This document shows positions 15,752-22,957 of a stretch of 25,998 nt of DNA, in pieces. Each line of letters begins with the position of its first letter. Position 1 is the stretch's first letter. The notes under the pieces were generated by a model. That model was not told the DNA's origin. It made no database searches and saw only the letters and a list, made by a program, of their open reading frames with translations. Origin of the DNA: a virus; the IMG/VR virus record IMGVR_UViG_3300020197_000143, positions 1-25,998 of that record; one strand, written 5' to 3'. The position numbers and the translations under genes are program-made.

Positions 15752-17734
15752 TCAGGCTGCCATCGGTGGCCCCTGAGTCTGTACTTCACCCATATTGCCC
15801 TGCGGGCCGGGAGCGGGCTCTGGCGCACCGCCACCACCCTGCGGGTTCATCTGCGGCGGCATCCCCATCAGCATCATCTGCATCTGCTCGGGGTTCGTCG
15901 GAAGCCCGAGCTGCTCTGGCGTGAAGCCCATCGCGGAGATGATCGCGTAGTAGGCGATGACTGCGTTCGGCGGCGGCAACCCAAGCTGCCCGCCAAGCTG
16001 GAACACTTGCATTAGCCGCTGCACCATCGTGTCGCGGCTCATCATCATCGACAGGCCGCGCACTTGAATCTTGTACGGCACGTCGAGCAGCTTGTAGCGA
16101 TACCGCTCATCCATCAGGATCTGCGGGCCACCGAACGTCTCCAGCACCTCGCGCAGGCGCGGGTCGCTGGAATCCGAGCCGAACTGCACGACATGCTCGA
16201 ACAGCAGGTTCAACGCGCGCTCGAGATCGTTCTCTTCCAGCCGGCGCGCGAGGTTGTGAACGTACGCCGTCGTGGTGTTCGCGCCGATCTGCGCCTGCGT
16301 CGCGGTCGGCCTCCCGCGCGTGTTCGGGCTACCGTCCACAAATGCGGAGATCTGCGTCTCCTTCTGCCCGATCTCTTCCAGCTTCTGGTAGACCGGCCAC
16401 GCCTGGTTGACGTTCGTGTTGAAGATGATCTTGTCGAGGAACTTCTCGCGGCCACGGTAGATTTTGCCGGGCTCCACGGAGTCGGGGATCACCGGCTCGT
16501 CGCACTTCCCCTCGTCGATCTGGAACACACCAAGCACCGCGTACTTGATGTCGTCGACCATCAGGTTCAGGACGTTGGTCAGTTCCTGCTGGATCTTCGC
16601 GTCGGCCTCGCCCAGGGCGGTGCCCCACGGACGCCCACGGAACGGAATCGGCGTCGAGCAGATGTACCTGTTCTTGCCGCTCCAGATCGGGTTCGGGCTG
16701 ACCCGGACGACCGCCTTCTTGTTGATGACGGTGACGATCCAGTTCTTCGCGACGATCTTGCCTTCGCGGTCGTAGATGTTCCCAGTGTAGTCCTGCACCA
16801 GATGCCGGCGGCGGTTGCCCTTCGTCGCCGCTAGCTCGCGCTCCCAAAGCTTGTCGTACTCGCCGGTCTCAGGAGTCGGCTCACCGATGTCGTCGAGCGA
16901 GTCGTACGCCCCAACCGCCACAAGCTCTTCGAGGTCTTCCTCATCGACGCGGGACTCCTCGACAACGCCCTTGCCCTTGTAGAAGTCCGAGGCGTACGGG
17001 TCGGGGAACACGCACCACGCAGAGCGCCAGTCGCAGACGAACCGCACGCGGTTCTCGCCCTGTGCCGTGACGTAGGGCTCTGGCGGGGGCGGGGGCTGCT
17101 GCCCAGCCATCATCGCCTGCTGCGCCATGAACTGCCACTGCATGAACTCTTGCTGCGTCGGTTCGACCAGATTCGGGCGGTGCTCGACGAAGTCCTCGGC
17201 GCTGATCCGCATGAACGACGTGCCGAGGACGAACGCCTCTTCCCACATCGCCAGCGTGTTCTCGACCAGCCGGGCCTGCTGCTGCGCGATGTCCACCCAC
17301 TGCTGAATCGCGCGCACGTACTCGTCGTAGTAGAGCGACGACAGGTTGAGCGTGCGGAACCACTCGGGCGCGTCGAGCAGCGCCCCTTGCAGCATCGACA
17401 CCGCGACGCGGACCTTGGACTGCAGCTCGGGGATGGCAAGGTTCGCCTGCCACTCCTGCTTTCGGGAGTCCGTCGTCCGCAGCCGGTACATATCCTCGTG
17501 GAAGCGCCACTTTGCTTCCAGAGGCCGGCGGGCGTTTGCCGACGCCATGCGGAACTGGTCGACCAAGTGCGCGAGATCCACGTCGTCGAGGCGCGATGCC
17601 CTCTCCGGGTTCACGATGCCGAGCGACATCGGATCGCCCATCCGCACGTAGTCGCCCCACTTGATGCGGGGGAACGGCGTCGCGAGGCTCGCCTGTTGCG
17701 GTGGCGCGAACCCCATCCCAGAGGGCATCAGCAT
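15752..17734 (-). CDS. Portal protein, 660 aa
   Basis: The portal is the dodecameric channel through which DNA is packaged and ejected. The ATG at 17734 follows the upstream TAG directly, with GAGG 9 bases before it. The 660-residue length fits large podovirus-type portals. An early helical region (LVDQFRMASANARRPLEAKW) precedes a long central body with paired helices (AIQQWVDIAQQQARLVENTL), a VRFVCDWRSAWCVFPDP segment, a wing/stem-like region (TALGEADAKIQQELTNVLNL) and IYRGREKFLDKI. The C-terminus is Met/Pro/Gly/Gln-rich and disordered (MQMMLMGMPPQMNPQGG). Place after the large terminase supports the call strongly. The family is recognised by overall pattern, with no single catalytic motif. 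Confidence 0.9.
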   Translation of the reverse strand: MLMPSGMGFAPPQQASLATPFPRIKWGDYVRMGDPMSLGIVNPERASRLDDVDLAHLVDQFRMASANARRPLEAKWRFHEDMYRLRTTDSRKQEWQANLAIPELQSKVRVAVSMLQGALLDAPEWFRTLNLSSLYYDEYVRAIQQWVDIAQQQARLVENTLAMWEEAFVLGTSFMRISAEDFVEHRPNLVEPTQQEFMQWQFMAQQAMMAGQQPPPPPEPYVTAQGENRVRFVCDWRSAWCVFPDPYASDFYKGKGVVEESRVDEEDLEELVAVGAYDSLDDIGEPTPETGEYDKLWERELAATKGNRRRHLVQDYTGNIYDREGKIVAKNWIVTVINKKAVVRVSPNPIWSGKNRYICSTPIPFRGRPWGTALGEADAKIQQELTNVLNLMVDDIKYAVLGVFQIDEGKCDEPVIPDSVEPGKIYRGREKFLDKIIFNTNVNQAWPVYQKLEEIGQKETQISAFVDGSPNTRGRPTATQAQIGANTTTAYVHNLARRLEENDLERALNLLFEHVVQFGSDSSDPRLREVLETFGGPQILMDERYRYKLLDVPYKIQVRGLSMMMSRDTMVQRLMQVFQLGGQLGLPPPNAVIAYYAIISAMGFTPEQLGLPTNPEQMQMMLMGMPPQMNPQGGGGAPEPAPGPQGNMGEVQTQGPPMAA

Positions 17735-18526
17735 CTAGCGTCGCCTCGGGTCGTACCAGAAGTTAGGGCGGGCAGGGGGGAGCGGCGGGGTGAGTACAGG
17801 CTGCGAGTAGTGCCCCGGATAAGCATACCCCGCAGGTCCGTACGGCCCCGTCGCAGGAGGCGAAAGCGGTGCAAGCTGCGTGCCACTAGCCCGCATGTAC
17901 TCCATAACCGCCTGCTGGACAAGCGCCGCAAGGTTAGGATCGGGAACTTGCTGCGGCTGTGCTTCGTACTGCTGCGGCGGAACTAAGCCGCCGTGCCGGC
18001 GCGCGAACCAAGCTGCGTGTGCGTCGTCGCCCGAGTCGGTCGGAATACCAGACGACTGCTCCTCTGCGCCGTCCTCGACCATCACGCCACGCGGGCGGCG
18101 GGCATCCTTGGCTGCCTGCGCCTGCTGCCTGAGCAGCACCACGCCCTGAGTCATCCAGGCGTTGAACTCGCGCGGGTCATCGACAATCAGCGCACCAATG
18201 GCACACGCCATCGCTTCCCGCGTCGGCGGCAACGTCGCCATCAGGTCGGCGCGGCCCTGATGGTACGCCTCTAGGAGTAGCCTCTCTGAATCAGCTTCTC
18301 CCACGGGCCGTAGCTGCTGCTCAGTGCCGGCCCCTTCCGCCGCTGCGGGCGCGTCGACTCCCGCTGCGTCGAGTACGTCGATGCAAGGCTTGACCTTTCG
18401 GGGGCGTCCTCTCTTGCGCTTAGGCGGCGGTGCGTCAGATTCGCTAGCCGCAGGTACATCGCGCAGTCCACCCAGTCCTTGCCCTTCTGCTCGTACTGCC
18501 GTCTCGTCGAGTCCGTTGGACTCCAT
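17735..18526 (-). CDS. AT-hook DNA-binding protein overlapping the terminase gene, 263 aa
   Basis: The start ATG at 18526 has the best ribosome site in the window (AGGAGG, 5 bases before the ATG), although it lies inside the terminase gene: the first 256 bases are shared with the terminase C-terminus in another frame. A classic AT-hook core (KRKRGRPRKVK, GRPRK at residues 40-44) should bind the minor groove of AT-rich DNA. Residues about 80-145 look helical (LIVDDPREFNAWMTQGVVLL), and the C-terminal 90 residues are Pro/Tyr/Gln-rich and disordered (PPLPPARPNFWYDPRRR). It lies between terminase and portal, so a role in packaging or as a DNA-recognition partner of the terminase is possible but unproven. 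Confidence 0.8.
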   Translation of the reverse strand: MESNGLDETAVRAEGQGLGGLRDVPAASESDAPPPKRKRGRPRKVKPCIDVLDAAGVDAPAAAEGAGTEQQLRPVGEADSERLLLEAYHQGRADLMATLPPTREAMACAIGALIVDDPREFNAWMTQGVVLLRQQAQAAKDARRPRGVMVEDGAEEQSSGIPTDSGDDAHAAWFARRHGGLVPPQQYEAQPQQVPDPNLAALVQQAVMEYMRASGTQLAPLSPPATGPYGPAGYAYPGHYSQPVLTPPLPPARPNFWYDPRRR

Positions 18527-19878
18527 ACAAACCTCCTGAAGCCCCAGATCGGGCCTTGATCCATGTCCGCTACGTGCCTGAAGAACCTGAGCTTCGGTAC
18601 CAGGCGCTCACCCTTCACCGGGTCGAACTGCGGGCGCAGCCAGTCGTGCAAGCTCTGCACATGCCCGTCCGTAGACTTCTCGTACCTGATCCCGGCCTCG
18701 TGGAACTTCTGGAACCAGTCCATCTGCCGGTCGATGTCCACCCGGTGCTGCCCGCCGCGCTGATCCATGATCGCAACGTCCGGCTGCCGCCCGACGAACG
18801 CCCGGTGCTTCTGGATGTCCATCACCATCCGGCGAAACCCGTCGTTGGGTATCAGCGCCGCGTGGACGCAGTACCAATACTCGTCCGGGTCCACCGTGAA
18901 CCACATCGCGTGCAGCGGGCGCTTCATCGCCGGGTCGATTATCTCGACAATCGGCCACGCGCGGTACGTGTCGAAGTCAGGGACAACGTGCGTCTCGTCC
19001 GTCACGTAGTCGAACTCGAGCCCCTGCAGGTCCAAGAACTCACCGAACTCGCGCGCCTTGCGCTCCTTCGGCGGCAGAGAAGCAAGGAAGCTCTCGATGC
19101 GGTCGTGCGGCAGATAACCGCCGTGACACTCCAAGCAATTATCGTGCATCCGCGCGCCGAACACCTCGACCTTGCCATACAACGGGTGCTCCGGGTCTTC
19201 GGACGGGCGGATCAACTCGTCGAGAATCCACGCCTCCTTGAGCGGCGTCATCGTCATGATGGTCCAGCCGTTGCGCGCCATCAGGCCGCGTCGCACCGCG
19301 TTGAAGATCGTCTGCGGCGGCGGCTCGTCAAACCAGGCACCGTCCCACGGCGCCCCCTCGAACGCATCCGTAGGCTGCTGGTAGGACATCAGGTGGACCT
19401 CGGCACCCGTGACGAACTTCCACGTCACGTCGAGCCCCTGCGCGTTGCGCTTCGGCGGTCCCTTCAGCATCGAGCCGAGGCTCACGTACTCGCGGAGCTT
19501 CGGGATGATGTTGTCCCGCAAGGAGTCGAACGTCTCGCCGCCGACGAAGTACCGCTTGCCGCGCTGCTTGTCGCGCGGCCAGCGCCCGGCACCGGAGCCA
19601 CCCAGCGCCGCAGGCTTGTCGTTGAGCGCCGCGCCGATGGTGACGATGGCCCCCGTGGCCGTCTTGCCGATCTGGTTGGCGGCGATGAAGGCTCGGACCT
19701 CGGCCTGGGACTTCAGAAAGTCGACTTGGTAGGGAAGGGGCTGGAACCGCTGGAACGCGGTAGTCTTCTGGATTTCTTCGGCCTCGTGCGTCGTCTCGAC
19801 GAGTAGCTTCTTCAACTCATCGTCGGACAGGTCCGCTACGAACTTGGCCGGGTCATCAATCGCCTTGCCGCCGATCAT
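18271..19878 (-). CDS. terL: Terminase large subunit, 535 aa
   Basis: This is the ATPase and nuclease that packages phage DNA into the head. Start ATG 19878 overlaps the methyltransferase stop as ATGA. A helical N-terminus (DLSDDELKKLLVETTHEAEE) precedes LPYQVDFLKS and the Walker A region AANQIGKT (residues 66-73). Walker B is AWFDEPPP at 181-188 with Asp184 and catalytic Glu185, followed by the coupling-type IMTMTPLKEAW. The C-terminal part has nuclease-like acidic residues (VAIMDQRGG around residue 375) and DWVDCAMYLRLANL. The last 85 codons are overlapped by the AT-hook gene and read as a Ser/Arg-rich tail, which suggests the terminal segment is less constrained. A small terminase is not obvious next to it. 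Confidence 0.93.
   Translation of the reverse strand: MIGGKAIDDPAKFVADLSDDELKKLLVETTHEAEEIQKTTAFQRFQPLPYQVDFLKSQAEVRAFIAANQIGKTATGAIVTIGAALNDKPAALGGSGAGRWPRDKQRGKRYFVGGETFDSLRDNIIPKLREYVSLGSMLKGPPKRNAQGLDVTWKFVTGAEVHLMSYQQPTDAFEGAPWDGAWFDEPPPQTIFNAVRRGLMARNGWTIMTMTPLKEAWILDELIRPSEDPEHPLYGKVEVFGARMHDNCLECHGGYLPHDRIESFLASLPPKERKAREFGEFLDLQGLEFDYVTDETHVVPDFDTYRAWPIVEIIDPAMKRPLHAMWFTVDPDEYWYCVHAALIPNDGFRRMVMDIQKHRAFVGRQPDVAIMDQRGGQHRVDIDRQMDWFQKFHEAGIRYEKSTDGHVQSLHDWLRPQFDPVKGERLVPKLRFFRHVADMDQGPIWGFRRFVWSPTDSTRRQYEQKGKDWVDCAMYLRLANLTHRRLSAREDAPERSSLASTYSTQRESTRPQRRKGPALSSSYGPWEKLIQRGYS
18532..18537 (-). promoter_or_regulatory. Strong Shine-Dalgarno inside the terminase gene
   Basis: AGGAGG on the minus strand lies 5 bases before ATG 18526. 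It is inside the terminase coding frame and decides the start of the overlapping AT-hook gene. Confidence 0.85.
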
Positions 19879-21446
19879 ACCGCTACACCGAACAGCGGGT
19901 CGATCGCGGCAATCCGCGCTCGCGCAATCTCCACGTACTCGGCCTCGCGCTCGATGCCGATCAAGCGGAAGCCTTCAAGCAGCGCGGCCTTTCCGGTGCT
20001 GCCGCTGCCCATGAACGGGTCGAGTACCGTTCCACCCGGCGGCGTCACGAGGCGGCAGAGGTAGCGCATCAGGTCGGTCGGCTTGACCGTCGGGTGGTTG
20101 TTACCATCGCCACGGTCCCGCTTGTTCGCCTTTGCGCAGTAGAAGAAGCGCGCGGCGGAGCCGGAGTCGCCGTAGCCCATGTCATCCATTGGCGGTTTGT
20201 CGGTGTCGCTATGACAGTTCTTCCCGCCGCTGCGATGCCGCACGGCCACGCCCGCTTTCACATTCGGAAACAGCCCCACCACCTCGTCGCTGCCGTCGTG
20301 GATGAAATTACTCGGCCATCTTCCGGCTGCGCCGCTCCCTTGCCCGGCGGGCGTACTCGGCGTTGCGGTCTGCGATGCTAGCGTACTTCCGCTTATGCCC
20401 TGATCGGTGATCGAACATCCGCACGCAGCGCAGATTCTCAAGTCGGTTGTCGAATCCGTCGCCGTTGACGTGGTGGATTTCGTAGCCTGCCGGGATTGGC
20501 CCGTGTGCATCCTCCCAAGCGCGCCGGTGCTCAAACTGGAATCGGCGGTTCGGTCGGTCGCCGGTTCCTCCGGGAACAGTCCAACAGAGCATCCAGTATC
20601 GGCCTTGCCGGTATCGGCGCGGGCGATCTCGCCCTTTCCGCTCGTAGTCGGCACGGCAGGGCTTCCCGCAGAACTGCCCCTTGTTGCCGGTGTTCCGGGT
20701 TTCGCAGGGCTTTCCGCAAGCCCTGCACACGAATCGCAGAGGTTCTTTTCTGGTGCCCATGCGGTCGATGTAGCATCGGGCCGCTGGCCTGTCAATGCCG
20801 ATATCCGACACCCGTGGACGTTGATCGCCCCCGTCCCATGCGCGAGCACGTTCTCCGCAACGGTGCCGACCAGCGGCTTCCGCGCCACGGTGATCGGCTC
20901 CAGCGCGGGCTTGAGCGCGGTGCCCCAGCCGGACCACTGACGAGCGGCAGCGGTGGTGGCAATGTAGGTAAACGGATCGCGCCCGGACTCATCGCCCCAT
21001 CGGCCATCTCCATTACGCCTGCCATCGGCTAGTCTCGCGAGTCGTTCGCCGCCGCGCTTCATCGGGCCACGCTCACCGCTACTACCAGCCGTCTTGTCAA
21101 TCGCCTTGCTCACGTCGAGCGACTTCGGGAAACCCGAGCCGTACACCCACGCGATCATGTCGCGGATCTCGAAGCCCGCGTCCTCGATCTTGACCGCCAT
21201 GCGGTGCTGCGTGCGCGTGCCGGCGAACGCGAGCAGGTGCCCGCCGGGCTTCAGCACCCGCAGGCACTCGGCCCAGACCTCGACGCTCGGCACGTCGTAG
21301 TCCCACCGCTTGCCCATGAACGCGAGCCCGTACGGCGGGTCGGTGACGACGGAGTCTACACTAGCGGCAGGGAGAGTCCGCAGTACGTCGAGGCAGTCGC
21401 CGTGGATAATCTTGCCGCCGATCACTGGTCGCGCAGTGTCGCACAA
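19875..21446 (-). CDS. Beta-class DNA methyltransferase with overprinted insertion, 523 aa
   Basis: A DNA amino-methyltransferase (N6-adenine or N4-cytosine). Motif IV DPPYG is at residues 36-40 and motif I FMGSGSTGKAA at about 478-488, in the order of beta-class enzymes; KPTDLMRYLCRLVTPPG is motif X-like. The start is TTG 21446; GTG 21425 (V-IGGKIIHGD) is an alternative. Between GCRI (212-215) and GRWPS (375-379) lies about 160 residues of Ser/Thr/Ala/Gly-rich sequence without family character, where the DNA of this region encodes an HNH endonuclease in another frame. The frame stays open across it, so a full-length enzyme with a long loop in or near its target-recognition region can be made. 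Without the insert the enzyme would have a normal length of about 365. Probable role: self-methylation against host restriction. Confidence 0.9.
   Translation of the reverse strand: MCDTARPVIGGKIIHGDCLDVLRTLPAASVDSVVTDPPYGLAFMGKRWDYDVPSVEVWAECLRVLKPGGHLLAFAGTRTQHRMAVKIEDAGFEIRDMIAWVYGSGFPKSLDVSKAIDKTAGSSGERGPMKRGGERLARLADGRRNGDGRWGDESGRDPFTYIATTAAARQWSGWGTALKPALEPITVARKPLVGTVAENVLAHGTGAINVHGCRISALTGQRPDATSTAWAPEKNLCDSCAGLAESPAKPGTPATRGSSAGSPAVPTTSGKGEIARADTGKADTGCSVGLFPEEPATDRTADSSLSTGALGRMHTGQSRQATKSTTSTATDSTTDLRICAACGCSITDQGISGSTLASQTATPSTPAGQGSGAAGRWPSNFIHDGSDEVVGLFPNVKAGVAVRHRSGGKNCHSDTDKPPMDDMGYGDSGSAARFFYCAKANKRDRGDGNNHPTVKPTDLMRYLCRLVTPPGGTVLDPFMGSGSTGKAALLEGFRLIGIEREAEYVEIARARIAAIDPLFGVAV
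20308..20760 (-). CDS. HNH endonuclease nested inside the methyltransferase gene, 150 aa
   Basis: Read on the same strand but in another frame than the methyltransferase, ATG 20760 to TAA 20308 encodes a complete HNH protein. Residues 9-40 hold a zinc-ribbon (Cys12, Cys15, Cys31, Cys35). A typical HNH core follows: FEHRRAWEDAHGPIP (about 76-90) gives the first His, AGYEIHHVNGDGFDNRLENL (91-110) gives His96-His97, Asn99, Asn105 and Asn109, as in homing HNH_3-type nucleases. The C-terminus is basic (RRARERRSRKMAE) and its last codons coincide with the conserved GRWPS of the methyltransferase. This is a mobile homing-type nuclease that captured a place inside a host gene. No ribosome site is seen before the ATG. 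Confidence 0.88.
   Translation of the reverse strand: MGTRKEPLRFVCRACGKPCETRNTGNKGQFCGKPCRADYERKGRDRPRRYRQGRYWMLCWTVPGGTGDRPNRRFQFEHRRAWEDAHGPIPAGYEIHHVNGDGFDNRLENLRCVRMFDHRSGHKRKYASIADRNAEYARRARERRSRKMAE
20767..20795 (-). promoter_or_regulatory. Possible promoter for the nested HNH gene
   Basis: On the minus strand a perfect TTGACA (20795-20790) is followed, after 17 bases, by TGC-TACATC (20772-20767), with an extended -10-like TG. Transcription would start close to the HNH ATG, implying a leaderless or very short leader message. The -10 matches the consensus at only three of six bases. Confidence 0.35.
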
Positions 21447-21464
21447 AGCTAACTACGCGCCAAG

Positions 21465-21944
21465 CTACGGCGCCTCACGCTCCGGGTAACGCAGCTTCTT
21501 CTCGCGCTCGATCGTCCCCTCCTGCACCCCACGCAGCCACGACACCTCGTACTGCGTCAGGCGCACGAACCCGTGCAGGTTAGTAGGGTTGCCCTTCGGG
21601 CGGATGCCGCTCGCGACCTTCACATCCTGATTCGGCAGTTTGAGCAGCTCCGCGATCTCCTCGCGCGCCATCAACTGCATCCCGTCAGTCCACGTACGCA
21701 TCGGCACGAAGCGATCCGCCCACTCGCCAATCGGCTCCAGGAACCCCACCCGCGCGTGCCACACGTACGGACTGTCGTCGTCCACCGTGAGCACGCTCAC
21801 GAACTGCAGCACGTTGGTCTTGTCGCGCTGGAACCGGCGCACCACCCGCGTGAACGGGTTGGTGGTGGACATCCAGTTCTGCGGGTCGCGCGTCTCCGGG
21901 TTCTCAATCGCGATCTGCTGCCTGTCAGTGTAACCGGCGATCAC
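21465..21944 (-). CDS. Hypothetical protein, 159 aa
   Basis: A GTG at 21944 overlaps the upstream stop as GTGA. The product is well ordered with mixed strands and helices: PFTRVVRRFQRDKTNVLQFV, DDSPYVWHARVGFLEPIGEW, MQLMAREEIAELLKLPNQ, and a basic end (TIEREKKLRYPEREAP). No Cys, membrane segment or recognised motif. It lies two genes before the terminase with an 18-base gap to the methyltransferase. Function unknown. Confidence 0.7.
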   Translation of the reverse strand: MIAGYTDRQQIAIENPETRDPQNWMSTTNPFTRVVRRFQRDKTNVLQFVSVLTVDDDSPYVWHARVGFLEPIGEWADRFVPMRTWTDGMQLMAREEIAELLKLPNQDVKVASGIRPKGNPTNLHGFVRLTQYEVSWLRGVQEGTIEREKKLRYPEREAP

Positions 21945-22123
21945 TCAAACCCCCCGCACTGCTCACAGCGACCGTAGTAGATGAAATGGAGTCCGGTGCA
22001 TTCGCACATGGGAACCCCTTCCTTCTCGAGTTCCTTGCGGCGCTTCTCGAATCCCTCGCGACGCTTCTCGCGGGGATCGGGGTCGGGAATGGGCTGCTGG
22101 AATCCTGGCGGTGGGAGTTTCAC
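21941..22123 (-). CDS. Small Cys-containing protein, 60 aa
   Basis: A GTG at 22123 overlaps the upstream stop as GTGA, which selects it over in-frame codons further up. A Pro-rich N-terminus (KLPPPGFQQPIPDPDPREK) and a charged helix (RREGFEKRRKELEKEG) precede a C-terminal knuckle, CEC at about 44-46 and CEQCG near the end. This might bind one metal. No family is recognised. Confidence 0.65.
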   Translation of the reverse strand: MKLPPPGFQQPIPDPDPREKRREGFEKRRKELEKEGVPMCECTGLHFIYYGRCEQCGGFE

Positions 22124-22368
22124 CAACACCTCCACCACTTGCGGCGCTCTTTGCGATCCGCGTCGTATTTGTACCGCTTCCAGTCAGCCACAGCCTTGTC
22201 GAATGTGGCATCAATGGTCGCCCAGTTAGTGTTGTCGACATCCTTGTCGAAGATCAGCGTCGCATACCCACCCGAAGTCTCGGTAATCCACATCACCTTC
22301 GACCAATCCACGGCGCGCCGAGGTACGTGCCCGGCGGGATACTCTGCGATGTGATCCCCGTCCTTCAC
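22120..22368 (-). CDS. Hypothetical protein, 82 aa
   Basis: A GTG at 22368 overlaps the upstream stop as GTGA. The product (KDGDHIAEYPAGHVPRRAVD at the N-terminus) has a strand-like SGGYATLIFDKDVDNTNW and ends in a basic, Trp/Lys-rich helix (KRYKYDADRKERRKWWRCW). No membrane segment or family is recognised. Its ends are set by overlaps on both sides. Confidence 0.65.
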   Translation of the reverse strand: MKDGDHIAEYPAGHVPRRAVDWSKVMWITETSGGYATLIFDKDVDNTNWATIDATFDKAVADWKRYKYDADRKERRKWWRCW

Positions 22369-22607
22369 GACGGCTTCACGATCGCAGGCACGATGGTCGA
22401 CACCTTGAACCCGAGCTTCGCCATCAGATCCTGCCCCACATTCACCGGCTGCCCGGAGAGCCCCAGAATCACGACACCCACAGCCTGCTTCAGCGCCTTC
22501 AACGAGTCCTCGATGTCCTCCAGGCGCTTGCGCTGGATCGCGAGGACCGTCTCGATCGAGTCGAAGCGCTCCTTCAGACTCGGCGGCTCGTCAACGAAGT
22601 TGGACAT
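22365..22607 (-). CDS. Coiled-coil protein, 80 aa
   Basis: The ATG at 22607 overlaps the stop of a 25-residue membrane peptide as TGATG. Residues about 10-45 form a strong heptad helix (SLKERFDSIETVLAIQRKRL, then EDIEDSLKALKQ), followed by a moderately hydrophobic segment (AVGVVILGLSG) and a polar end. No family is recognised. Together with the upstream membrane peptide it might form a membrane-associated assembly. Confidence 0.65.
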   Translation of the reverse strand: MSNFVDEPPSLKERFDSIETVLAIQRKRLEDIEDSLKALKQAVGVVILGLSGQPVNVGQDLMAKLGFKVSTIVPAIVKPS

Positions 22608-22684
22608 CACCCCTCCTTCGCGAGCCAGAAGATCAGCGCCAGCACCGTCGCAGACACCCCGACCACGAACCCCAGCAGGAACAT
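22607..22684 (-). CDS. 25-residue single-pass membrane peptide
   Basis: An ATG at 22684 overlaps the upstream stop and its own TGA overlaps the next ATG, both as TGATG. The peptide is one hydrophobic helix (MFLLGFVVGVSATVLALIFW) followed by LAKEG, so the charged end is probably cytoplasmic. Double coupling and hydrophobicity support translation. Possible roles are a membrane anchor or toxin-like peptide; it is separate from the main lysis group. Confidence 0.6.
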   Translation of the reverse strand: MFLLGFVVGVSATVLALIFWLAKEG

Positions 22685-22872
22685 CACCACCTCCGCTCGC
22701 CGCTACACCCAGCGCACAATTCCAAGGCCCACCGGATCGGCTTCCGGCACCGCTGGCAGCGATGGTCGAAAGACCCGTTCGCGTACCGGATGCGGCACAC
22801 CTTCCCCTGGCACACCCCAGGATGCCGCCGGCACCGGCCCGATTGCTTCACCATCACCTTCGGCTCCCACAT
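22684..22872 (-). CDS. Cys-rich zinc-knuckle protein, 62 aa
   Basis: The likely start is ATG 22872; GTG/TTG codons lie just upstream and no clear ribosome site helps. The basic product contains C-x5-H-PGVC-x4-C, CQRC and CAGC pairs, enough for two zinc sites (HRCQRCRKPI, LCAGCSG). It is the first gene of the long minus-strand block and starts in a short divergent region. A zinc-binding regulator or structural knuckle is likely. No specific family is recognised. Confidence 0.6.
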   Translation of the reverse strand: MWEPKVMVKQSGRCRRHPGVCQGKVCRIRYANGSFDHRCQRCRKPIRWALELCAGCSGERRW

Positions 22873-22884
22873 CACGCCGCACAA

Positions 22885-22957
22885 AATATCAGACGAAATG
22901 CAGCCCCCATAGGAAAAATACGCGCCGGGGGTGGGGAATTATGATTTAATTCGGGAA
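22885..22957. promoter_or_regulatory. Short divergent control region with 6-base inverted repeat
   Basis: This 73-base gap separates the minus-strand block from a plus-strand gene. GAATTA (22936-22941) and TAATTC (22947-22952) form a perfect inverted repeat with a 5-base spacer, an AT-rich island in GC-rich DNA just before the ATG at 22958. TGATATTTT on the minus strand (about 22885-22893) is -10-like. Both suggest promoters and an operator, without proof. Confidence 0.5.

Noticed and set aside
18556-19806. Long plus-strand frame opposite the terminase
   Set aside because: It is antisense to a well supported terminase and its composition is that of a codon mirror.
20308-20801. Intein or group I intron in the methyltransferase
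   Set aside because: The insert lacks a terminal His-Asn followed by Cys/Ser/Thr, and outside the HNH frame only about 40 bases remain, too few for an intron core.
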